Assembly (NCBI RefSeq): GCF_026212465.1
Contig: NC_080060.1
Location: 315,501 to 379,500 of the forward strand
DNA length: 64,000 bases
Source of the DNA: Amaranthus tricolor
Lineage: Eukaryota > Streptophyta > Magnoliopsida > Caryophyllales > Amaranthaceae
Direction of reading: 5' to 3'
Under the pieces are notes generated by a model. It did not search any database. It was given only the letters and a program-made list of their open reading frames with translations, and had not been told where the DNA came from. The translations under genes and the position numbers were made by a program. This document shows positions 39,847 to 50,719 of the stretch, piece after piece (positions within the stretch are counted from its first letter, which is position 1; every line of letters begins with the position of its first letter).

Positions 39847-42800
39847 TCATTCATTACTACTTTGCCTCCCATAAAAATTTCCCCTCCCACGCCTTGAATG
39901 ACTGTCCCTTCTGGAATTTTGAAGCTTCAGATTGAGATTCTGTTTGCACAACAGACTCATTTGACCTATTGCTGCCATTATGAGGTCCAACAGGCTGGTA
40001 CTCATAGTGTGAGTTCTGTGCCCACCTCGGCCTCTCTTGGTTTACAAAGGAGTGATGCTGCTTACTTCTTGGGCTGTTGAGCTCCGATCTCCACGAGATT
40101 CGCGTCCTCTATTAAAACGGCCACTATAATTTGCATTCTTGTGGTGCCCAGAGGAAGGACGCTTTTTGTTGCGACCATCAATTGCTCCAAATGAAGCAGG
40201 GCCAACGTCACCTCCTGAGGGTTGTGTGTCCTAATTTGGAGAATGAGGACACCTTTTAGTAGGAGCAGCTCTCTTATCTCTCTTAGCTTCTAGAAGTTCT
40301 GTACAGTCAATTGTCTGGCGTTTAACTTTATCCTCAGAAGCCAGTACTAGATCTTTGGCCACTGCAGATTTATGCAGTGATTGAGCATCTAAACTATCAT
40401 TTGGACCAGTCTCACTTTCCAAGGCCTTCTTGTCTTCCGAAAAGTTCTGACCACCGCGAGACCTGTTTCCTGGCTGACTGTGAGTTACGTGGCCCTGAGA
40501 TTTAGGTTGCCAATGAGTAACAGATCGGTACCCAGCTCCTCGGTTTTCCTTTAAAGACATGGTCTTTTCTGCTTGATTTGCCTCAAGAGAATATTGCAGA
40601 TCACTCAACCCTGCATTTTCCTCTTTGTGGTCACGATTGGGATGATTACCACTCCCTTTTTGTCCTCTAAATGGATGCCCTTTTTCCCTTCCGGTAGGAA
40701 TGTGGTCCTTCACACCAGTAAATTGGAGCTAATATCATTCACACTATCCCACCCATCGGACATGCTAGCTTGTGGTATTTTCCGTGAGTGTTCATCAGGT
40801 CTAAATGATGGTCTTCTCTCAAAGTCCTTGTCATCCTTGGTGTTCGAGAGAGACCCATTAGATGTTTGAATATTTTTCCCAGCATTAGCAGCAGAAAAAT
40901 CTCGAGAAGCTTTAACAGATTCAGCAGAAACACGTTGACGCCATGATCCCTGCCCCCTTTTGTTCCTATTTTTATCATCTACATGTTTAAATTCTAGATT
41001 AGTGCCTTCCTTCAGGACAGAGTCAGGTTCGTAAGAAGTTTTTTCACTTCCAGCACCACTTTCAGTTGCTGCTGGATCTATCGAAGAGGGATGCTGAATA
41101 ATTCCTTCTTGTGTCAATTCATTGGATACAGGTTTCGGAACATATCTTTCCATCTCAGCCCTCTTAGTTTTGGAACCATTGTAAACGGAATTATCTCCAA
41201 TAGCAGAAGTGAAGGTTCAGCTTCCTTCTGGCTGGTTTGGTCAGCAACATCAAGTTTATTATGCACCCGAACTGGTGCCCAGACAGCATTGTCATTACTG
41301 TGATTTTTTTCAGATGTTCTGTTAGCTTGTGAATTTCTAGGCTTGCGAGAATGTTGGGGCTTCCAAGCACTATCATGAGTATTTTCACGAGATAATAAAG
41401 ATTGATAATTAGGGAACTGAATGGCATCTTTGGGATCAACTAACAACTGCATTGAGATGGAATTAACATGCAAGCTGGAAGCATTCTGCTCTGCACTTTC
41501 TGCTATAGCTTGAGCACAATTAAGATTTTTTGGAATAGTTACAGATGAAGATATAGCATTAAACGACTATACCTTATGCCGGTTCCTCCAACTCTTGTTA
41601 GTTTTCTTTTTCTGAACCGGCAATTCAGCAGTAGCAGTGGATTCAGCCTGTACTTTTCTAACCCCTGAATAAACAATGCTGCTAGTACCTTCTTCTTGAG
41701 TTGAAAGTGAAACCTTAAGGTCTTTCTGCAGTGGATCTGTTCTACCAACAGGAATTGCACATTGCTCAGAATCCTTTTCAGGAGAAACATTTTGCCTCTG
41801 TTGGTACCCTCCTCATTTCTGCTTTGAGATTTCACAAACTTGATGTGCAGGTCTATGATAGGATTCATCAATATAAACAGAAGTTGTTGGCAGTTGATCC
41901 TGTGAGGACAATGAATCTTCAAGGAAAACATTTCCTTTGGTTTCTGGCATCAAATGGCCGGAAGAAACATCAGCGCCCAAAATTTTATTAGTACTGTGTT
42001 CATTTATCTGAGCAATACTATAAGGAGCTGCGCTTGACCCACTGCTGTGATTGCCATTTAAACTTGGAGCAGGTTGATGTCCAGAAACATCTCTCTTCTT
42101 TGGAACATCATCGGATGGTAAACTTATTTCCTTATCAATTGGAATTTCCACACCCTGGTTAGCACTGCGCTTATTAAGTTCTTCAAGTTTGGCAAGTGCC
42201 TTGGCCTTCTGCTCCAGAACCCGTTCATCCTCTTCCTTTTGTAACTGGATTGTTCGTTGTTTTGCTAACTCTCATTTTAGAACGCTGAAATATGAACCAC
42301 CAGCAGATTGGAGCTTTATAATACTTTGGAAGTCATTAAAACAGTCACATTACATTAAAGCAAATACACACACGCACCTGCATATCACTATGATGAATAC
42401 TAGATCCAATGGTACATCTCGTTCATTGGGATTGCAAAATCCTAGTGGAGGTCTGTAGTAGATATCATAAGGAACAGGGCTAGGATAAAATCCAGGCCGC
42501 ATAGGCATACCAGGATGCAAGTGTGGGGCATGAGGCATGGGTGGCATTTCAGCATTTTTAGGGTGAAGTCCATGATGGCCAGCACTAGGTGGGATAGGCT
42601 GAGAGCTGACCAGACCAGGAGCCACAACATGAGGATGGTAATAAGGATATGGCTCTATAGGAAAGCTGGCTGGAGGTACAGGGCCACTATAGGGTGGACC
42701 AGGAGGCCCCCTATACCATCCACCCCCGGGAGGATTAACTGGTGGGGTACCACGCCAAGATTCATAATGAGGAGCCATGTTAGGATTTGGATACAAGTGA

Positions 42801-44230
42801 TGCTCTCCATGCCACCTTTCCATGCCTAGACGAGGCCCATCTTCAACAAATGGAGGAGCATCTTGCTTCCAAGAATTACCTTCGATATCTGGATTTCTTG
42901 AAATGTCTGACGAGAAACATCAAAACAAACAATAATTTCATGCAACAAATGGAGGGAACAACATAGCATATAATCACATAACAGCTAGCAAAAGAAATCA
43001 TTTATGTAAAGATCAACTAACCACCATGACCATTTCCTCTGCCGTCATCCATGGTTCTCACACCACCCGACGAACCAGGAGGTTCTGTCAAATATAGCCA
43101 CAATATAAATAGATATGGTCAACAAGCAGTAGAAATAACAATTACCAGTTCTTAAACAGTTTATAGATAAAAAAATTTGACAAAAATCCTAAATGGTAGA
43201 CTATAACTAGACCGAAAAACAGAGGACTAAAATGATCGACAACAAGATGGTAGACAAGGGAAAGAAGAAACTAATTTCACATTTGACAGGTCACAATGAA
43301 TCACCTCCTCCCCAACAGCTCAACCCTAATGGTTTAGGATTCACAAAACCGTATAAAGTTTTTGCTAATCTAAACAGCTAAAAATGATAAAGCAATTGCT
43401 AAGCAAGGGAACCATCACCAATGAAGTAAGCAATTTCAAAACTTCTTCTGAGAAAAAAACAGATCTAAAAAAACAAGGAGCCAAACCTAAATGCCTCCCT
43501 TGAAGTAATAGAAAACAGATAGCATAACCCAAGAACAGTTTGGTTGTTGCTATATTCAAAGACAAAAAAATAGAGCGCATGGTTTCTACAAATGCACCTA
43601 AAGGATCAAAATTCCTTTTAGATTCGTCTCTCTCTGAGCCAAGCGTTGGAAAATCTCCAGAACTCAAGGAAAACCCATCACTTGCAGAAGAGGCAACCCC
43701 CTACAAATATAAAAGAATACAATGAAGTAAGCTACTGCAAGGAAAACAATGACATTGTGATGCTCCTGGACAAGTAATACTAAAATACTAACAGCTCATG
43801 TCAAGCCATTACTAAGATCAGTATACCTTTCGCTCTGGCATTCCAGTTCCTCCCCAGACTCCAGAGCCTTCTGCTGCAGATTCAGCAAAACGTGACAAGT
43901 GTAAGCTACCAGGTCTAGTTTCGGCACTACGAGGACATAATGATGTCAAGGAAGCATGGGTGGAAGCCAACAGCCCTGAGGCTGATGACGGCCTTGAGTT
44001 TGAACTCCATGCATTGACATTAGAGTCATGAGCTCTTTCACTGCCAGAAGTAGATGGTCGAGTGCCACCACTGGATGAAGGACGACCTAACAAGTGGCTG
44101 GGTGAGGCGCTAATACCATCAGTAGTTGGTGACAGTACTGGGTTACCCCATGCATTTGACCCAGAAGATGATGGTCGGCTTCCCCAACTAAGTGTTCCCC
44201 TGAATTTGTCCCAGATAAAAGCTCCTTCAG
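39847..44230 (-). pseudogene. MOS1: MOS1 (MODIFIER OF SNC1) pseudogene, 5'-truncated
   Basis: Intact MOS1 is a large BAT2-domain-type nuclear protein needed for expression of the immune receptor SNC1. Pieces in family order: RGTLSWGSRPSSSGSNAWGN (about 44200), TRPSTSGSERAHDSN, SRFAESAAEGSGVWG, LSSGDFPTLGSERD (43620-43670), the Pro/Tyr-rich exon at 42390-42830, LAKQRTIQLQKEEDERV (42200-42250), MERYVPKPVSNELTQ (41153), SFGAIDGRNKKRPSSG (40150-40200) and the terminal SRRGRGNFYGRQ. Defects: no N-terminal exon; only about 100 bp where a long central stretch is expected between the NERDVPLD exon and the LAKQR block; a 2-nt loss near 42265; TGA at 41813-41815; frame changes near 41190, 40725, 40085 and 39900; TAG at 40231-40233. 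Introns are kept, so it is not a processed copy. The 5' exons are still in frame. Confidence 0.82.
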
Positions 44231-44329
44231 AATAATTGCTTAACTTGCAATTAAATAAAGATAGGTGAAAAACACAAATCCATCAACTCCCGATTACTCT
44301 GAGTCACCGATCTTAAATATTTGAACTTG

Positions 44330-44940
44330 GACGTACATGCAACAAAACTTCTCCCTCTATGGTCACCTCTGACTCCCCTATCGATTCTGTCCCATTGAAA
44401 TTGCATCGCAAGTATTATGTCATTCATACGGCTTATGCGTAGCCTCTTACCCTCAAAGGCTTCCCTTCACTCTTACAATTTACTATTAGCCTCCTCCTTG
44501 GTTTCTGCGACCAAAACTATATCGTCGGCAAAAAGTATGCACCATGGTACAGTTTCCCAGATGGATATTGAGATTTCCTCCATAATGACCGTAAAAATGA
44601 AAGGACTTAATGTTGATCCTTGATGTAGTCCCACTTTAATTAGGAAAGACTTTGTCATATCCACCGGTGTATGTATGTTAGTCGACACTCTGTCATACAT
44701 GTCCTATATTACCTCAATGTACTTTCGTGAAATACCTCTATTGTTGAGGCTATTCCAAACGATGCTTTGTGGTATGCTATCGTACGCTTTCTCCGGGTTA
44801 ATGAACACCAGATGCAAATCTTTCTTTCGCTTCCTATACTTTTCCATCAGTCTCTGCAAAAGATGAATTGCCTCAGTGGTTGATCTTCCCGACATGAATC
44901 CGAGTTGCAGCGGCCCATTATGCTCCTGCAGCGCCTATGA
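44330..44940 (-). mobile_element. RTE-type LINE reverse-transcriptase fragment
   Basis: The minus strand encodes reverse-transcriptase core motifs: SGRSTTEAIHLLQRLMEKYR, then LVFINPEKAYDSIP (first catalytic Asp), then GLHQGSTLSPFIF, then CILFADDIVLVAE (the catalytic FADD box). A stop separates the first two-thirds from the rest, and neither LINE end is present, so it is dead. It lies right against the broken 5' side of the MOS1 remnant. Confidence 0.8.
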
Positions 44941-44944
44941 TGAC

Positions 44945-45800
44945 CCAATTTGTAAGTCTTCATTTGCATTTAAATGATTCAGTTACCGATTATATAATAT
45001 AATGTTACATTAACTAACTATTAATTGCAAGCATAAGGTGCGGCAGCTGTGATCCAGTCTAGCCACGAGGAACCAGTGAGGGAGATTGCACAAGACATGC
45101 TCCTCGGCACGTAGTTCCAGCACTTCATACCGGAAGTAGCTGCGGAGTCATCACCGGCTACCACCTATGTGCACGTCTCATCTCCTCCTTATGAAGTTCA
45201 TTTGGAGGAGATGGACTTGTCATACCCCAGTGACGTTGCGAGGACCTCGCAGGCTGGGCCATCCCAGCCATCAAAATACCAATCCCCTCCTCTATCAGAG
45301 CGATACACGAACGCCTCTCACTATTGTAGGAGGCGTAGGAGACCAAATCAGTTGGATAGGGTAGATGAGGGTGATGATCGTTAGCTTTAGGTTTTTGTGT
45401 ATTTTGATTGACTATGCATATATATGTTTATTTAGTTGTATATTTCAAACATTTGTATATATTTAGAAGCATTAACAAAATCAACAATAATTCAATTTAA
45501 CAATAACAATAAAGAATTAATCTAAATTATAGAAAATTACCTTAACTTAGGATGATAAATCGGTGAATATGAATGAATGAATTGGGTTATAAGGTTTTGG
45601 TATTTATAGAAGATTGAACTGGCCAAAAAAAGTCGAAGACCTAACTGCGAACAGAGCTTGACCTTTTTTGACCAGTTCTTTGACTTTTTTGATCAGCTTT
45701 TCTGTTGCAGTTAGTAACTACGAATAGCACCAGCCTCAAGCTTGGAAATTAAACGCTTATTTTTTAAAATAAGTTGAATTGTCACTTTTTTTTTTTTGTT
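44945..45800 (+). mobile_element. MULE-like remnant with gene fragment and dyad-repeat end
   Basis: A spliced-looking gene tail is followed by a terminal region. A 'ttt|gtaagt' donor near 44953 and an 'attgcaag' acceptor near 45033 lead to an open frame ending TAG/TAA-free until 45384, encoding SSPPYEVHLEEMDLSYPSD and a basic CRRRRRPNQ tail. At 45640-45740 come the words AACTGCGAACAG, 'gaccttttttgaccag' and GCAGTTAGTAACT shared with the element at 19868-20414. At 45752-45785 is the matching terminal-repeat block (ACGCTTATTTTTTAAAATAA). The left end is missing. The encoded protein is not recognised. Confidence 0.5.
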
Positions 45801-47088
45801 CATTTCGTTTTTCAATTAAAACTACCCTTGACTTGGCCCATTTCACAACCAACCATCTAAAGCCCACTTCTCCACCAAACCAAAACTGTCAACAGTCAAG
45901 TGCCAAACAAGTTTGTTGGGAATTCACTTTACTCCTTTCCAGAGATCCACTTTGATCATTCATTGTCCACTTGGGAAGAACTAGTAACATCTAATGTCTT
46001 TACTCTTTGGATCAGCATTTGCTATAAATTTTATTTCGATTTGTCTATCTTATTTGTTACGTTTTCTTTTTATAGAAAATTTTGAGTCCCTATCAGATTT
46101 TAAATTTTCATTCATATAATTATTTTCTTTTTAGTATAATTCGCATATTTTTTTAAATTTTTAATCTTATTTTACATACCATTACTTTTATAATACACAT
46201 GCTAATATACTAAGCAACAAATTCAACGGAGTAGAAATGTACATAATTCATACTAATTGATTAGATTTAAGATGTAATAATTGTTCAAGATTAGAACTTT
46301 TGAGCTAGAAATGATGATATCAAGGACTACTATTCATTAGGTTTTATTTCTAATTGAGCAAGTATTGCATTTTTCAGATAATATTGTATGATCGAATTTC
46401 ACCTAGTTCTATTACCTTTCATTTGATTAGTCATTTAAACTTATGCGTCAAGGCTCCACTATCAAAAAAGCTATCTTGGTAATCATCAAATTTTCATTTT
46501 AATGATTTATTTTGGTGAAAATTTACATAGGAATTAGAGAATTGTGATCAAGCTAGTTGCTTCTTTTGGGGCATGCAACACTAAAACCCATCAAAGCCAA
46601 AGTTCATATCTCAAACGGGATGAGTTCGGAATACTGAATATAAAGTGTGCCCAAAATTCGCATTTGCACGACTAAACCAACTCAATTACCATTCTTCTCG
46701 CCATAGCCTAGGCAAGCCTAGATTCCCACTTTGTCTTGGGTTTGTTTCAATTCATCAAGTGAAGATTTGCCTGATAATCTTAGTGATCATGCTTGTTTTA
46801 ATTGGTTTTTTTTATTGGTAATACAACCTGATCAGAACCCAATCTAAAATTTTGATTTCTATGATAATGCCAACTCAAGAGTGCATGGATGTACTTCATA
46901 GGAAAGTCAAATTTCTCCTCTAATGGCTCGCAACAAAGCAGTAAGGATTTTAATAACAGAACATTTGATAAAGATGTAGAACATGGCTTCAGCCTTCTTC
47001 ATATACAAATTTATTTGGACTGGTATATACATCGAAAATCCAGACAACATAACAAATACACCATTTAGAAGAGAATATTGCTGGTTAT
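45801..47088. other. gene-free stretch
   Basis: AT-rich, with no gene or RNA recognised. The last 100 or so bases should be the 3' untranslated region of the SOUL gene to the right (minus strand). Confidence 0.4.
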
Positions 47089-49656
47089 TCAGTACGTAGC
47101 AAATCCACTGGACATACAGTTATTCGATTCAGACCCATCCACGTCGACCCATATTTCATTCTCACGACTGAAGATTCGGAAAGGAGAATTGTATTGAGCC
47201 ACGGAGTAGGCAGATTTGCTCTTAGCTGAGATTGAGTTGGCCCATGGTGATCTACTTAAACTGGTAGCCAGTTTCTCAGCCTCCGTTACAACATTGTTAT
47301 CACCAGCAAATCCTGAAAACTTCCTCACCGCAACACAGTGAGTTGGCCATGAGACTGGCTTTAGCTGAAGCTCGGGAAGTGGAAGTGGTGGGATGGCTTG
47401 GAACTTTAAAGGCAAGTAGAAGCGCACAAAATATGCTGATGAATGAAGTGGTCCAGCTCCAGGGACGATACTAGTCAACACTGGTTTAGTCATCGGGATT
47501 CTAGAGAAGTTCAGATTGGCACCTTGGATGTATTGAAACAACCTGTGAAGTTACGAAAAGGGGACATTTTCAGAACTCTGAAATACTTGAAAAATTGAGG
47601 CAAACACACGAACACATCTATAGCTAGTAACAAAAAAGAAAGAAAATCCATCTCAAAAATGGGTGAAGGTGCCTTCATTACATAATAATCAATATTGATT
47701 AAGCATAACAAAGGTAAGACGTACAGTTGCTTAATTTATCTGAAGAGCTAAACAGATCATAGCCCACCAATTTGAATTACTTAAAGCCTAAGACTCATGA
47801 TCAACTCATAAAATTGAACTAGGATCTTCTGAGAAAGTTACGAGGCCATATTCTCTACTAGGTGTTGAGTGTTGACTAAGAACTATCATTGTCCAGTTAT
47901 CCCTTAAATAACAGGGCATTGACTTTGGCAAGATCTAAATGCATTAACGATTTTCAGGAGCTCTATCAGGCATATAACTCTCGGTCTTGGGCATCACATT
48001 GATTGGACTCTAGTACAATAGCCGATAAAAAAGAAACGAAAGTAGCACACAATAATCCTCTCTCTTGTTCTCATTCATCATCTTGCAAGATAGACATGAT
48101 TATTTCATCTGTTGAGAATACATACTTTAACTCTCATTTGAAAATGATAAAAATACACAAAATCTGACCAGCTTCTACTACTATGTTCAATCTCAAGTCT
48201 CAACACAAGATCTGCACCCTCTACGGCCAATGTCTGCACTTTACTTTATTACAATGAGAATTAGATTCTAAAGCTTCTCATTCATTGTTATAGATGCCCT
48301 TCCTTTTTTAAATAACAGAAAGATAGAGCCTTTATGCTGCTTGACTGCCTCACACAATGACGGGTATGAAAAAAAAGGCGAGGCAGCAACAAATACCAAT
48401 TGATGGAGTACAAACTAAATCCGCTTGATCAAATAGTGATTTCTTCAACAGCAAAAACCAAGTAGAATTAATACCAGTCAATGAATTAATCCCTAGATCG
48501 CGATCATTTAATGATATTTACCTTCAATAATGAAAATTTTCTGCGCCATTCAACTACTGTAAATCACTATACTCTTATATCCTATGTTACTTGGACTCTT
48601 CATTTAGCTTCACGTACCCGTGTCTGATCCTTGATGCTCAGAAATATTTATGGCACTTAGACACTTAATTTTAGGCGGAAATTGAATATTAGGATGTATC
48701 CGACACTTGGACACGTACCAGTATCCGACATCAGTACCCGAGTCCAAGTAACATAGCTTATACCTTTGTTCCCCATAAAGTAGAAACATTGTGTTTTCCT
48801 AAATCCAATTCGATCCACATCAAGCAACAATCAAGTTCAAAATAGTTACAATAGCTTGTTGTGTATTATACTACTCCATATGATATGATATACTTGCACT
48901 TACAATGAAAATCATCAACCAAGAAAACCTCAGTCATCGTAAAAATTTCTGCTACTGAAAAGCAAAATGTCAATAACCGCCATATATTGAATCACTGTAT
49001 TACTGATCACCAACACTAACTGGCGGCTCGCCCAATCATATATTCATATAAGATAAAAAGGAATAGTGCTTATACAGTATTACTGATCATTCAATTAGAA
49101 ACGGAAAACAGAAATCAACAACAACAACAACGATATTCCATCACCCAAAACCAATAGATGGCTCTTATGTAGGCGGGATTTGGGTGAGTCCGACAAATTA
49201 ATCAACAAAATGTGTGTAACAGTAATTACAAATTGAAGTGAACAGATAATGTGTTCAAATAGTTCCTCACTAGCATCAATTAGGTTATGGGTAGATTATA
49301 GAAATGGCATAACAACTCCAATCAATTTGACCCAACAAAACTAAACCAAATTGAAGTCGTTAAAAAGGTTGAACAAATTAAGATCAAATCCAGTAAATCG
49401 AAAGAGAAAATTATAAACAAAAAGCTTGAATTTACCGATGGAAACCCAATTTGGTAGCTTGATGAAAGGAAAGATGGTCAACGGGAGTAGACATCCAAGT
49501 AGAATCTCTGTAAACCCTAATTTCAAACTCTGATTCAGTGTGGATTACAGTAAATTGTGGAGATTCGATTGCTTTGGTGGTTGCAAAAAGATTCAGTGTT
49601 ACCCAGATTGCTATCATAATCATCATCTTTACATTATTCCATGGCCGCTTCTCCAT
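47089..49656 (-). CDS. SOUL heme-binding family protein (2 exons)
   Basis: SOUL/HBP proteins bind heme and other tetrapyrroles, probably as carriers or scavengers. Exon 1 is 49656-49436 and exon 2 is 47542-47089, joined in phase 2 at CAT CG|G, giving about 224 aa. A hydrophobic segment at about residues 9-26 followed by small residues (ATTKA) looks like a secretory signal peptide. The SOUL domain starts at IESPQFTVIHTESEFEIRVY (about 29-48). Exon 2 has the family blocks GANLNFSRIPMTKPV, SIVPGAGPLHSSAYFVRFYLP, CVAVRKFSGFAGD and EAEKLATSLSRSPW. The start is the ATG giving MEKRPWNN. The domain is uninterrupted. The 1.9-kb intron holds a MULE-type MITE and a SINE tail. The secreted location is inference. 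Confidence 0.92.
48583..48755. mobile_element. MULE-type MITE (second copy of the 2434 family)
   Basis: The left end TATGTTACTTGGACTC and the right end GAGTCCAAGTAACATA are perfect 16-bp inverted complements. Flanks CTTATATCC (left) and CTTATACC (right) are a decayed target duplication. It lies in the SOUL gene intron. The inverted repeats are cleaner than in the PAT1 copy. Confidence 0.78.
49113..49195 (-). repeat. Au-like SINE 3' end in SOUL intron
   Basis: On the minus strand it reads 'cccaaatcccgcctacataagagcca' and ends in a GTT repeat tail (plus-strand CAACAACAACAACAACG at about 49116-49132). It is 5'-truncated. The GTT tail is the same as that of the PAT1-intron copy. Confidence 0.6.
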
Positions 49657-50719
49657 ATTTTGCTCTTTCCTCTTCAACCCTGCTTTAGACCTTAGAAAGT
49701 TTGAGTTTTCGTGATGAGGTGTCCCATATAAAAGCTTACACCTTACAGTTACAAATAAACCTGTAAAATTCTTGACCCAACTCCCAAGTTGTCCTGCCCT
49801 GAATTTGATTTTAAATTAAATGGAAATTTGCTGATAATAAATTAATTTTTATTTCGTTAAAAATATACTTAAGTATTCTTTATTTTTAAATAAATTTATC
49901 TATATAGTTGATGCAAATTAAACTAATTATTATTTTTTCCTAATAATTTAAATCAAAATTTTATAACTCGAATATTTAACCTGTTTCTTCCTTTTATAGT
50001 TTTTTGGATCTATATTATTATTTTTATTGAGACGTCTTAAAATAAATTTTTTATAAGAAAATATTTTCTATAAAAATAACAAAAATGTTTTGTTTTAAGA
50101 AATAGTTTAGTAAGTTAACATTTAAATCCCTTAAAAGAACCGAAAATAAACATACGGCTTTGAAAATCCAGGTCAAATTACATTTTAATTCAATATTCTC
50201 AATATAACAAAAACAAAGTTATATTGTGACCTTTCGCAGTTATTCAGGTCTCAAACAAAACGTGCAGTAAAAGAAAACATTTCCCACATCGATTGACTAA
50301 GTATGTAAAAAGTGTGTTTATTGTAAGATAGAAAACAGTAAATTGTAACTTCAGAGGGGGGAGTGGAGGGGTTCCCTTAAACCTTGTGATGATCCCAATT
50401 CTTATATAATGCAATTATGCACAGAAATACAAGTTGAAAGTATACTCCATTGAATATACACTTAGGTACATGTTTCTAGTGTGCTTACTGAATTGAAGTC
50501 TTACATGATTAAAGCCATCCTAATTGTATGACAGCAACCCTAAACTTAAAACAAATGATATCCCATCTTCTTGATTATGATCACACTTTTGTGCATCTCA
50601 GAGATTCTTTTGGATCAAAGCTCTGAAATCACTACATTTACAAACAATTTCACATTATGCAAAGATCAGCCACATAAGCATTCGAGAAACAGAATAATAG
50701 ATCAGCCGTAGTTTTGACG
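49657..50719. other. SOUL promoter and SEC14-like 3' region
   Basis: The left part (from 49657) is upstream of the SOUL gene; the right part (about 50340-50719) is probably the 3' untranslated region of the SEC14-like gene. No further gene is seen. A word TCCCACATCG at about 50283 resembles an snRNA upstream element, but no snRNA follows it. Confidence 0.45.

Noticed and set aside
40573..41303. Plus-strand frames antisense to the MOS1 remnant
   Set aside because: They are shadows; the minus-strand translations align with MOS1 blocks in order, while the plus-strand ones have no family resemblance.
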